Positions 36,806-45,631 of a stretch of DNA of 64,000 nucleotides are shown piece by piece. Within the stretch, counting starts at the first letter, position 1. Each line of letters opens with the position of its first letter. Origin of the DNA: Listeria weihenstephanensis (GTDB lineage: Bacteria; Bacillota; Bacilli; Lactobacillales; Listeriaceae); contig NZ_CP011102.1 in the NCBI RefSeq assembly GCF_003534205.1, positions 1,562,036-1,626,035 of the forward strand, given 5' to 3'. A program made the translations under genes and the position numbers. The notes beneath the pieces were generated by a model. The model searched no databases. It was not told the DNA's origin and worked only from the letters and a program-made list of their open reading frames with translations.

Positions 36806-39800
36806 ATGAAATGGATCGTAAAATTTAAGTGGCCCATTGTAGCAGCATGGATTGTTATCATGGCGGTACTTATTTTCACCGCACCAAATATGGCCGATCT
36901 TGTTCGCGAAAAGGGAGAAATTAAACTTCCAGACGGTTATCCGTCATCGCTTGCAACCGAAATGGAAAAGAAGCACAATCCTGATAAACAAGGGCAAGCA
37001 TACATCGCCGTTTATACATCCGACAAGAAGTTAACGAAAAAAGAATTAAGCGACATCGAAGACTCACTTACAAACATCGAAAAAGACAAGAAATCACTGC
37101 ACATCACAAGTGTTGTCGATAGCTTCAATCAACCAGAATTAAAAGATAAGTTTTTGTCGAAAGATGGCAAAACAATGGTCGCCACTTTTAACGTAGATGC
37201 AGGGGACACACCAGTCAAAGAAATTCGCGCAGATATCGATAAACAAATGGATGTCAAAGGTGTCGATACCTATTTAACCGGAAACGCATTAATCCAAGAA
37301 GATGTTGTTCAAAGCTCTGAGGATGGTCTACATAAAACAGAAGGAATTACAATCGTCTTCATCTTAGTTGTTTTAGTACTCGTATTCCGCTCTGTTGTTG
37401 CGCCGTTCATTCCGCTACTTACGGTTGGTGTCAGTTACCTAACAAGTCAAGCCGTTGTCGCTTTTCTCGTTGATAAGATGAATTTCCCCGTATCGACCTA
37501 CACCCAGATATTCATGGTCTGTATTTTGTTCGGGATCGGAACCGATTACTGTATATTACTCATGAGTCGATTTAAAGAGGAAATCGGAAATGGGCTCACA
37601 GGCAAAGAAGCTTTATTTGCAACGTACCGCACAGCTGGTAAAACCGTTATTTACAGCGGAATCGCCGTTCTTGTAGCTTTTGCATCCCTAAGTTTTGTAC
37701 AGTTCGAATTATATCGCTCCGCCGTTGCTGTGGCAGTAGGTATCGTCGTTCTGCTAGCCGCACTCTTCACTATTGTTCCATTTTTCATGGCAACACTCGG
37801 AACCAGACTTTTTTGGCCGCTCAATAAAAATGTGGGTCATAAAGAAAATAAACTATGGGGCGCAGCAGGTAAATTCGCTTTCGCTCGACCGTTTCTAGCA
37901 CTCCTAGTAGTTGCTGCGGTCACTGTCCCTCCAATCATTATGCATACCGGCAACTTGTCGTTCAACTCACTCGATGAAATCAGCGACAAATATCCCTCCA
38001 AAAAAGGCTTCGACGTCGTTTCAGATAGTTTCGGGGCTGGGGAAGTCGCGCCAACTACCGTTTATCTAGAAAATGATGATTCCATGAAAACAACGGAATA
38101 TTTAGCCTTACTCGAACAAATTTCAACTGATTTATCACATGTAGACGGTGTCGATAAAGTTTTAAGTGCCACACGACCTACTGGTAAACGTTTGGATGAT
38201 ATTTATGTCAAAGATCAAGCAGGAAAAGTTGGCGATGGTCTAGACACGGCAGGACAAGGAATTGGCACGATTCAAAAAGGCCTTTCCGATGCCAGCACAC
38301 AAATGGCTAAATCAGAACCGCAATTAAATGAAGCAGTCAAAAGCGTTGGCGAGCTTCAATCTGGTACCGTAGCGACCAAGCAAGGCGTAGATCAATTACA
38401 AGCAGCACTGGAACAAATTTCAACTGGTATAAAAGCAGGCGCAACAGGTGCAGGCGATTTAGAAAAAGGAATTGCCGAGGCACGCACACAACTCGCAACC
38501 CTACAAGACGGTCAAAAACAAATTCAAGATGGTTACAGTCAAATTGGTACAGCCTTGCAAAAAGTAGCCGATCAAACGAAACAATTTCAAGATCCAGCGA
38601 AACCTGCGATCGACACAACGGCATTAAATCAGCTATTCAGCAATATGGAAGGTTCACTGAAAGCATACATTGCAAACCATCCAGCAGCAGCGGCCGATCC
38701 AGATTTCAAAGCGATTATGGCTGATTTTGCTAAACTAGGCCAAGCAACAAAAGCACTCGGACCAAAAATTCAAGCGAGCATCGATCAAGAAATGGCAAAA
38801 GCAAAACAACAAATGACAGCCTTAAATCAAGGAATCCAAACACTAGCCAGCAATATGGCACAATTAAATGCTAAAAACGCAGAAATAACACAAGGATTAG
38901 GCGCATTTAATAATGGTTTAGGAGAAATTGAAACAGGCTTAACGCAACTCGAAACAGGCTTAAATCAAGCATCAGCAGGTCAAGATCAAGTCGTTGCTAA
39001 AATGCCTGAAATCACATCCGCACTAGCACAATTAGCGGCAGGTCAAGGCCAATTACAAAGTGGTTTCACAGCGATGACAGGTCAAATTGGACAACTAACA
39101 ACAGGATTAAAACAAAGTTCTGACGGTTTAGGACAAATTCAATCTGGACTTACAGGCGCCAATGATTTCGTAAAAAACTGGTCCAACGTCCCATATTCTG
39201 AATCAGGTCTCTACATCCCAGAACAACTCCTTACAAACGCGGACTATCAAAAAGTACTAGACCAATACATGTCATCCGATGGCAAACTCGCTTCACTCAA
39301 CCTAGTACTAACAAAAAATCCATATTCCGATGAAGCAATGGATGTCATTGACGGTATTAACGCACAACTAAAATCAAGTCTCAAAGGTACGAAACTAGAA
39401 AATGCAAACATTGGAATTGGCGGTATGACAAGCATCAACTATGATACCCGTGACATGTCAAGCGCAGATTACCAACTCGTATTAATGTTTGTATTAACAG
39501 GCGTTTTCATCGTCCTAGTCATCGTCCTAAGATCACTCGTAATGCCACTGTACCTGATTGCATCGCTCGTATTAACCTATTTTGCATCGATCGGCATTGC
39601 AGAAATCATTTTCGCACGAATTATCGGTTACGATGGCCTGACATGGGCGACACCGTTCTTCGGCTTTGTTGTACTCGTCGCGCTCGGAATCGACTACTCG
39701 ATATTCCTAATGACTCGATTCAATGAATATCACGGCATGCCGATTCGAGAACGAATGATATTAACAATGAAAAATATGGGAGGCGTTATCTTCTCCGCTG

Positions 39801-40030
39801 TTCTAATTCTCGGTGGAACCTTCGCTGCGATGATGCCAGCCGGGGTGTTGTCACTCCTCGAAATCGCGTCCGTCGTCTTGATTGGCTTACTGCTTTATGC
39901 TTTTATCGTGTTACCACTCTTCGTTCCAGTGATGGTTCGCCTATTTGGTAAAGCAAACTGGTGGCCATTCGTGACACGAAAAAACGATCATCAAGAAAAT
40001 ATCGATCCAAAAGACCATAATTTAAAATAA
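36806..40030 (+). CDS. MMPL/RND-like exporter
   Basis: 1074-residue membrane transporter of the MMPL family (YdfJ/YerP type). One membrane helix near the N-terminus, a first extracytoplasmic domain, a helical bundle (about 175-360, GIGTDYCILLMSRFKEE), a long Gln/Ala/Gly-rich region with heptad-like repeats (about 475-790), and a second helical bundle (about 890-1055, LGIDYSIFLMTRFNEYHG). The charged TDY/IDY motifs are the proton-relay signature. Substrate unknown; probably exports lipids or drugs. It is co-transcribed with the upstream MarR gene. Confidence 0.93.
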   Translation: MKWIVKFKWPIVAAWIVIMAVLIFTAPNMADLVREKGEIKLPDGYPSSLATEMEKKHNPDKQGQAYIAVYTSDKKLTKKELSDIEDSLTNIEKDKKSLHITSVVDSFNQPELKDKFLSKDGKTMVATFNVDAGDTPVKEIRADIDKQMDVKGVDTYLTGNALIQEDVVQSSEDGLHKTEGITIVFILVVLVLVFRSVVAPFIPLLTVGVSYLTSQAVVAFLVDKMNFPVSTYTQIFMVCILFGIGTDYCILLMSRFKEEIGNGLTGKEALFATYRTAGKTVIYSGIAVLVAFASLSFVQFELYRSAVAVAVGIVVLLAALFTIVPFFMATLGTRLFWPLNKNVGHKENKLWGAAGKFAFARPFLALLVVAAVTVPPIIMHTGNLSFNSLDEISDKYPSKKGFDVVSDSFGAGEVAPTTVYLENDDSMKTTEYLALLEQISTDLSHVDGVDKVLSATRPTGKRLDDIYVKDQAGKVGDGLDTAGQGIGTIQKGLSDASTQMAKSEPQLNEAVKSVGELQSGTVATKQGVDQLQAALEQISTGIKAGATGAGDLEKGIAEARTQLATLQDGQKQIQDGYSQIGTALQKVADQTKQFQDPAKPAIDTTALNQLFSNMEGSLKAYIANHPAAAADPDFKAIMADFAKLGQATKALGPKIQASIDQEMAKAKQQMTALNQGIQTLASNMAQLNAKNAEITQGLGAFNNGLGEIETGLTQLETGLNQASAGQDQVVAKMPEITSALAQLAAGQGQLQSGFTAMTGQIGQLTTGLKQSSDGLGQIQSGLTGANDFVKNWSNVPYSESGLYIPEQLLTNADYQKVLDQYMSSDGKLASLNLVLTKNPYSDEAMDVIDGINAQLKSSLKGTKLENANIGIGGMTSINYDTRDMSSADYQLVLMFVLTGVFIVLVIVLRSLVMPLYLIASLVLTYFASIGIAEIIFARIIGYDGLTWATPFFGFVVLVALGIDYSIFLMTRFNEYHGMPIRERMILTMKNMGGVIFSAVLILGGTFAAMMPAGVLSLLEIASVVLIGLLLYAFIVLPLFVPVMVRLFGKANWWPFVTRKNDHQENIDPKDHNLK

Positions 40031-40041
40031 GCATCAAAATT

Positions 40042-40072
40042 AGCTGAGTAGTGAAAACTGCTCAGCTTTTTG
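40042..40072 (+). terminator. MMPL unit terminator
   Basis: AGCTGAGTAGT and ACTGCTCAGCT form an 11-bp stem with a GAAA loop and T-run. Confidence 0.87.
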
Positions 40073-40151
40073 GTTTGGAAAATAGTTGACAAATGTTTTT
40101 ATATATTATAAAACACGAACATAAGTTCTTGTTTTGGGAGTGTGCTGGGAA

Positions 40152-41126
40152 ATGATATATAAAGACATTATTTTTGGGGAATTCGAGTTAGAAGATATGT
40201 TAGCAGAATTAATTCAAACAAAAGCGATGCAACGGTTGCAAGGAGTTCATCAAGCAGGTGCTGCGTACTTAGTTCACGAAAATTGGACGGTAAATCGTCT
40301 CGAACATTCTATTGGTGTGATGCTTCTTATTCGCCGATTTGGAGGGACTATAGAGGAACAAATCGCAGGTTTATTACATGATGTTTCCCATACCAGTTTT
40401 TCGCATGTGGTTGATTACTTGGTCGGTGATAAGAAGGAGAGTTATCATGATCAAATTTTTATGGATACCATACAAAAAAGTGATATTTTGGACGTCATCA
40501 GCTCGTCTAAATATAGGGTGGAATGGAGCAACTTAGAAAAATACACATTATTGGAACAGCCGAGCCCTTTTTTATGCGCTGATCGTATCGATTATTTCTT
40601 ACGTGATATGCAAGTGTATGGCTATATAAGTTCAGGAGAAGTAGCCTCTTTTTTAGATAATCTTATTGTGTTGGACGGTCGATTTATTGTAAAAACAGAA
40701 GAAGCAGGTATTTGGTATATGAGAAAATATCAAGCTTACGTTGAAAATGTTCTTTTAGATACACGAAACATTTACAGTGCTTGGCGAATGACGAGAATTT
40801 TGCGATATGCACTTGATCATAACTATATAACATTAAATATGCTGCAGGTAAGTACGGATTCAGAAATGATGGCACATTTAAAATCGGTGGGCGATGAGTC
40901 ATTAATGGATGCTTTGGCTACACTACATCCATGGGTGAGTGTAACTTTAAATGAGCAGAAATATGATTTTCATATGACTGGAAAGACAAGAATTATAGAT
41001 CCCTTAGTAGCGAGCGGAGAGGGTGTACTACCTATCTCCAAAATAAACGAAGAAGCGCGTACGATCATTCAATTTTTAACAAAACGCTATGAAAACGGTT
41101 CATTTATTCAGCTGATACATGTATAA
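40152..41126 (+). CDS. HD-domain phosphohydrolase
   Basis: 324-residue HD-superfamily hydrolase (COG1078-like, dGTPase-related). Metal ligands: RLEHSIGV (His), LLHDVSHTSFSHVVD (His-Asp) and CADRIDYFLRD (Asp). Such proteins act on nucleotides; the substrate is unknown. ATG 40152 gives the family start MIYKDIIFGEFELED; an in-frame upstream TTG (40134) is not supported. Followed by ung 32 bp later, so they may share a transcript. Confidence 0.88.
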   Translation: MIYKDIIFGEFELEDMLAELIQTKAMQRLQGVHQAGAAYLVHENWTVNRLEHSIGVMLLIRRFGGTIEEQIAGLLHDVSHTSFSHVVDYLVGDKKESYHDQIFMDTIQKSDILDVISSSKYRVEWSNLEKYTLLEQPSPFLCADRIDYFLRDMQVYGYISSGEVASFLDNLIVLDGRFIVKTEEAGIWYMRKYQAYVENVLLDTRNIYSAWRMTRILRYALDHNYITLNMLQVSTDSEMMAHLKSVGDESLMDALATLHPWVSVTLNEQKYDFHMTGKTRIIDPLVASGEGVLPISKINEEARTIIQFLTKRYENGSFIQLIHV

Positions 41127-41158
41127 TTGTGGTATCAAGAATAAGTGGAGGGAACATC

Positions 41159-41833
41159 ATGATTCAATTAGGAAATGATTGGGATGCCTTGTTAGAAGAT
41201 GAATTTATGAAGGATTATTATTCGAAGTTACGGGAATTCTTAAAGGTAGAGTATGGGAATCAAACAGTATACCCAGATATGTATGATATTTTTAATGCAT
41301 TCAAATCAACAGCTTTTCAAGATGTGAAAGTTGTTATTTTAGGGCAGGATCCTTATCATGGTGCTGGGCAAGCACATGGCATGTCTTTTTCTGTGAAACC
41401 GGGCGTAAGGACTCCACCATCTCTTCAGAACATATATAAAGAATTAGCGGATGATCTTGGATTGCAAATACCGAATAATGGCTATTTACTTTCTTGGGCC
41501 AGGCAAGGCGTCTTACTTTTAAATACGGTTCTGACGGTACGAGAAGGGAAGCCGAACTCACATGCTAATAAAGGTTGGGAACAATTAACAGATACTGTTA
41601 TTTCGCTATTAGGCCAGAAAAGTGAGCCAGTTGTCTTCTTGTTATGGGGGAACAATGCTAAATCAAAACAAGCACTATTGCGTAATCCCAGTCATCTTGT
41701 GTTAACATCAGTTCATCCTAGCCCATTATCGGCAAATCGAGGTTTCATGGGATGTCAACACTTTTCAAAAGCGAACCAATACTTGATAACAAACGGAGAA
41801 AAAGCGATAGATTGGCAAATCCCTGATATTTAA
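41159..41833 (+). CDS. ung: Uracil-DNA glycosylase
   Basis: 224-residue family 1 UDG that removes uracil from DNA to start base-excision repair. The catalytic motif is GQDPYHG with Asp64; the other motif is HPSPLSANRGF. ATG 41159 follows GGAGGGAAC; earlier in-frame codons (41129) lie before the site. It is convergent with rnhC. Confidence 0.96.
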   Translation: MIQLGNDWDALLEDEFMKDYYSKLREFLKVEYGNQTVYPDMYDIFNAFKSTAFQDVKVVILGQDPYHGAGQAHGMSFSVKPGVRTPPSLQNIYKELADDLGLQIPNNGYLLSWARQGVLLLNTVLTVREGKPNSHANKGWEQLTDTVISLLGQKSEPVVFLLWGNNAKSKQALLRNPSHLVLTSVHPSPLSANRGFMGCQHFSKANQYLITNGEKAIDWQIPDI

Positions 41834-41835
41834 AA

Positions 41836-41857
41836 AGCTGACAGATACATCAGCTTC
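41836..41857. terminator. Short hairpin between ung and rnhC
   Basis: AAGCTGA and TCAGCTT pair around an 8-nt loop between two convergent genes. It is weak and overlaps the end of rnhC. Confidence 0.45.
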
Positions 41858-42785
41858 TTCGTGATAAATTTTTCGCTTTCGTCGTATTCGCAAAATGCCA
41901 TTTCGTATACTTTTGAAGGGTAACTTCGCCTTTACTATCCAAAATATCAGCAGCTACTTGATCAACTCGCGCGCCAGCTCCTTTTGGTATAGAAAGACCT
42001 AGTTCTAATTCCATTTCGCGGAATGCTTCTACAAATCTTGAGCGGGCAATAATGGAGGCTGCTGCAACCGCTAAGTGGAGACCTTCTGCTTTGGTTGCAA
42101 AAAACACATTTTCACGGACAACAGTAGGTTCTTTTGCAAGATAGCGATAATACGTATTTTTTTCAGCAAATTGGTCAATCAGAATGGCATCAGGTTTTAT
42201 CGGCTCTATTTTAGTAAGTACATTTTCCAAAGCGCGATTATGCAAGATGGCTTTCATCTGACCTTGGTTCATTCCGTTTGCTTGAAGTTCGTTGTATTTC
42301 GGATTTGGCAAAACAAGCGTACTATGTGGCACGACAGGAATGATTTTTTTGGCGATACTGCAGATTTCGGGATCTGTCATGGCTTTAGAATCCTTGACAC
42401 CGAGCTGTTTTAGAAGTGGCATCATTGCTTGATCTACATAACAGGCGCTCACAATCATTGGGCCAAAATAGTCTCCTGTTCCTACTTCATCAGAACCAGC
42501 GACGTTTTTGGATGAGAAACCGACAGGGAGGCTCGCGGTTGTTACTTTTGCCGTTTTTGCTTTTGGTGTTGTCGCCGTCCCCCATTTAGCGGCTTCACGC
42601 TCGCCAGCAGTACCTTGGAACATTACTTTGCCAGATTTATAGGCGGTGATGGAAAGTCCTGGTTTCTTAGCGGCAAAAATAGCGCCTGCTGGAATATTGG
42701 CGGACATGTGAGATAAATACGCGGTCTGCATTGCTTCTATTTGTTTTGGTGTGGCTTTTATAACAATGTTTGCGATTGGGATCAA
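41850..42785 (-). CDS. rnhC: Ribonuclease HIII
   Basis: 311-residue RNase HIII, which cuts RNA-DNA hybrids. An N-terminal TBP-like domain ([16 protein letters not shown]) is joined to the RNase H fold with [13 protein letters not shown] (Asp99, Glu100). It has further acidic residues in LIDQFA and a SIIAR region. The start codon is uncertain: TTG 42785 is used because no ATG lies near the family N-terminus, with AGAAAGAAG just upstream. In Bacillus it neighbours zapA as here, but it is divergent from it. Confidence 0.93.
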   Translation of the reverse strand: MIPIANIVIKATPKQIEAMQTAYLSHMSANIPAGAIFAAKKPGLSITAYKSGKVMFQGTAGEREAAKWGTATTPKAKTAKVTTASLPVGFSSKNVAGSDEVGTGDYFGPMIVSACYVDQAMMPLLKQLGVKDSKAMTDPEICSIAKKIIPVVPHSTLVLPNPKYNELQANGMNQGQMKAILHNRALENVLTKIEPIKPDAILIDQFAEKNTYYRYLAKEPTVVRENVFFATKAEGLHLAVAAASIIARSRFVEAFREMELELGLSIPKGAGARVDQVAADILDSKGEVTLQKYTKWHFANTTKAKNLSRRS

Positions 42786-42962
42786 CTTCTTTCTTTAAGA
42801 TTCACTGCCTTTTATTTTACCATAATTGGTGGCATTATTTCATACTTAAGGCTGAAATCGTCAAGGATTAGAACATTTGCGCTTTTCTTCGTTTGCGTTT
42901 CGTGATAAGATGAGATACAAGTAGGCTGAATATGTGTGAGATATTAATGAGGAGGAAGGCAG

Positions 42963-43229
42963 ATGGCGGATAATACCAGAAATAAGCTGACGACAACAAT
43001 ATATGGAAGAGAATATACGATTGTTGGCGTAGAACCTATCGATCACCTTCGTCATGTTGCGCGCCTAGTGGATGAGAAAATGCATGAGATCGGTGTGCAA
43101 AATAGGACGCTTGATAGTGGTAGGCTGGCTGTATTGACTGCTGTTAATGCCACACATGATTATCTAAAATTAGAGGAAAAATACCAGGAGCTTGAGAATG
43201 AACTGGCTCGAATTAAAGGAAGAGAATAG
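42963..43229 (+). CDS. zapA: ZapA, FtsZ-associated cell division protein
   Basis: 88 residues, helical, with an N-terminal globular part (KLTTTIYGREYTIVGVEP) and C-terminal coiled coil (DYLKLEEKYQELENELARI). It bundles FtsZ filaments at the division ring. The start follows AGGAGGAAGG. Its stop abuts the start of cvpA. Confidence 0.94.
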   Translation: MADNTRNKLTTTIYGREYTIVGVEPIDHLRHVARLVDEKMHEIGVQNRTLDSGRLAVLTAVNATHDYLKLEEKYQELENELARIKGRE

Positions 43230-43769
43230 ATGATTTTAAATATTATTATATTAATTTTATTAATCGGCGGATTTGCTAATGGTTATCGAAATGGTTTTTT
43301 ACGCCAACTAATAATTACGCTTGGTTATTTACTAGCTTTCTTTGTCGCTTACAAATATTATGAGGATTTAGCGCCACATATTACGTTTATCCCATATCCG
43401 CAGTTGGATAAGTCGAATGATCTATATGCGTTACTAGATGCGCTTCATACGGAGAATGCTTACTATAATAGTCTGGCATTTTTGATGATTTTCATCGTGG
43501 CTATTATTGTGGTACACATGATTGCAACTCTGTTTAAAGGTGTGACGAAAATACCTGTTTTACGACAAGTGAATGGCTTAATTGGAGCTGTTCTCGGCGT
43601 ATTACAAACGTACTTGGTTATTTTCTTGATTCTTTATATCGGTGCAATTTTCCCAGCAGAATGGGCACAAAATGCGATTGTTGGCTCATCGGTTGCTGAA
43701 TGGATATTAGAAAATACGCCATTGTTATCGGAGTCATTTTATAAGTGGATGACAGGAATGTTACCGTAG
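43230..43769 (+). CDS. cvpA: CvpA-family membrane protein (YshB)
   Basis: 179 residues, four hydrophobic helices (about 3-20, 25-45, 85-105, 120-145), N-terminal MILNIIILILLIGGFANGY, CvpA family. It has roles in purine-linked colicin V production in E. coli and unknown roles in Firmicutes. It starts directly after the zapA stop. Followed by a hairpin before polX. Confidence 0.92.
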   Translation: MILNIIILILLIGGFANGYRNGFLRQLIITLGYLLAFFVAYKYYEDLAPHITFIPYPQLDKSNDLYALLDALHTENAYYNSLAFLMIFIVAIIVVHMIATLFKGVTKIPVLRQVNGLIGAVLGVLQTYLVIFLILYIGAIFPAEWAQNAIVGSSVAEWILENTPLLSESFYKWMTGMLP

Positions 43770-43786
43770 TAATTTTTGATAGCAGC

Positions 43787-43862
43787 GAAAAGAGGTTGGG
43801 TAAAACTCCTTGAATGCGAGCGCTTGTCGCCGGTTTATTAGGGTTATTTCCTGCCTCTTTTC
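43787..43862 (+). terminator. Hairpin between cvpA and polX
   Basis: GAAAAGAGG (43787-43795) pairs with CCTCTTTTC (43854-43862) with further pairing inside; the T-rich tail is short. A partial terminator or processing site. Confidence 0.5.
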
Positions 43863-43890
43863 TGTATGTTTCAAGTTGGGAGTGTGAAGG

Positions 43891-45603
43891 ATGAATAAAA
43901 AGAAAATTATTAATTTACTGGAGACAATCGCGTTATATATGGAGTTGAAAGGTGAAAATTCTTTTAAGATATCTGCTTTTCGCAAAGCTGCATTAGCGTT
44001 GGAGCAGGATGAACGAAGCCTAACGGAGATTGAGGATTTCACAAAAATTAGCGGCATCGGTAAATCGACTGCGGCTATTATCCAAAACTATATCGAGACG
44101 GGTGAATCGGAAGAATTGGACTCGTTGAAGCAAGAAGTACCAGAAGGTTTGATCCCACTTTTAAAAGTTCCAGGACTTGGCGGGAAAAAATTATCACGCC
44201 TGTATCAAGAATTAGGTGTGATTGATCGCGAAACCTTGCTTGAAAAAGCGGCAGACGGCAGTATTTCAGCGCTAAAAGGTTTCGGACAAAAATCTGTAGA
44301 CAAGATGGTGGAAGCTGTTGGGGAAATGGGAGACCGGCCAGATCGCTATCCATTAAATGATGTTTTACCGATTGCGCAAAGCTTAGAAGCGTATTTGGCT
44401 GGAATTTCTGAAATTGACCGATTTTCGCATGCTGGTAGTTTTAGAAGATTGCGCGAAACCGTGAAAGATTTAGATTTTGTGATCGCTACAAAGGATCCAC
44501 AGGCAGTTGCAAAACAATTACTCGCGATTGAGACGATTGATCAAGTTATTGCGGCAGGAGATACGAAAGTCTCGGTAGAACTCGATGATACAATCAAAAT
44601 TTCCGTAGATTTTCGAATGGTGGCGCCAGAAGAATTTGTTAGTACGCTACATCATTTTACAGGTTCTAAAAATCATAATATTAAAATGCGCCAAATCGCT
44701 AAGCAACAAGAAGAAAAAATTAATGAGTACGGTGTAGAAGATGCGGATGGAAATGTGAAGCAATTCGATACAGAAGAACGTTTTTTCGCACATTTTAATA
44801 TTCCTTTCTTGCCGCCAGAAGTTCGGCGAGATGGCACAGAGATTGACCGAATTACGGCGAAAACAACATTTGTGCAGCGTGCAGACATAAAAGGTGATTT
44901 GCATATGCATACTACGTGGTCGGATGGTGCCTATTCTTTACCAGAAATGATTGAAGCTTGTATTGCCAAAGGATATGAGTACATGGTAATTACAGATCAT
45001 GGGCAGTTTTTGAAAGTGGCGAATGGTTTGACAGAAGAGCGAATCAGAAAACAGCAAGCCGAAATTAGAGCGTATAATGAGCAATATTCGGAAATTGAAG
45101 TGTTTTCAGGTATTGAAATGGACATTTTACCAGATGGAACGCTTGATTTTTCGGATGATCTATTGAAAGACTTAGATTTTGTTATTGCATCGATTCATTC
45201 GAGTTTTTCACAATCAGAGGAAGAAATTATGAATCGTCTTAAAACGGCTTGTGAGAACCCTTATGTACATTTAATTGCGCACCCAACTGGCCGAGTTATT
45301 GGTCGACGTGAGCCGTACAATGTGAATGTGGAAGATCTTATCAAAATGGCGGCGAAAACAGGGACGGCGCTTGAATTGAATGCTAATCCGCAGCGACTGG
45401 ATTTATCAGCAAAATATTTAGAAATAGCGGCAGCGCACAATGTTCCAATCGCGATAAACACGGATGCACATGATACGAAACACTTAGATTTCATGGATAT
45501 TGGTGTGCGGGCGGCTACAAAAGGCTGGCTATCGAAAGAGAATATCCTAAACACGATGGAAAAAGAGGATTTTCTCGCATTTATAAAAAATAATCGTTCC
45601 TAG
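43891..45603 (+). CDS. polX: PolX, X-family DNA polymerase with PHP domain
   Basis: 570 residues. N-terminal helix-hairpin-helix and polymerase X core (1-320; HAGSFRRL, DLDFVIATKD and ISVDFR carry the catalytic Asp set). A PHP phosphoesterase/exonuclease domain (about 330-570; GDLHMHTTWSDG, VITDHG, GIEMDIL, HPTGR, NTDAHD) follows. It fills short gaps in base-excision repair. The start follows GGGAGTG. Gene order cvpA-polX-mutS2 is conserved. Confidence 0.96.
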   Translation: MNKKKIINLLETIALYMELKGENSFKISAFRKAALALEQDERSLTEIEDFTKISGIGKSTAAIIQNYIETGESEELDSLKQEVPEGLIPLLKVPGLGGKKLSRLYQELGVIDRETLLEKAADGSISALKGFGQKSVDKMVEAVGEMGDRPDRYPLNDVLPIAQSLEAYLAGISEIDRFSHAGSFRRLRETVKDLDFVIATKDPQAVAKQLLAIETIDQVIAAGDTKVSVELDDTIKISVDFRMVAPEEFVSTLHHFTGSKNHNIKMRQIAKQQEEKINEYGVEDADGNVKQFDTEERFFAHFNIPFLPPEVRRDGTEIDRITAKTTFVQRADIKGDLHMHTTWSDGAYSLPEMIEACIAKGYEYMVITDHGQFLKVANGLTEERIRKQQAEIRAYNEQYSEIEVFSGIEMDILPDGTLDFSDDLLKDLDFVIASIHSSFSQSEEEIMNRLKTACENPYVHLIAHPTGRVIGRREPYNVNVEDLIKMAAKTGTALELNANPQRLDLSAKYLEIAAAHNVPIAINTDAHDTKHLDFMDIGVRAATKGWLSKENILNTMEKEDFLAFIKNNRS

Positions 45604-45631
45604 AAATAGGGCGTTACTTGGAGTTATGAGC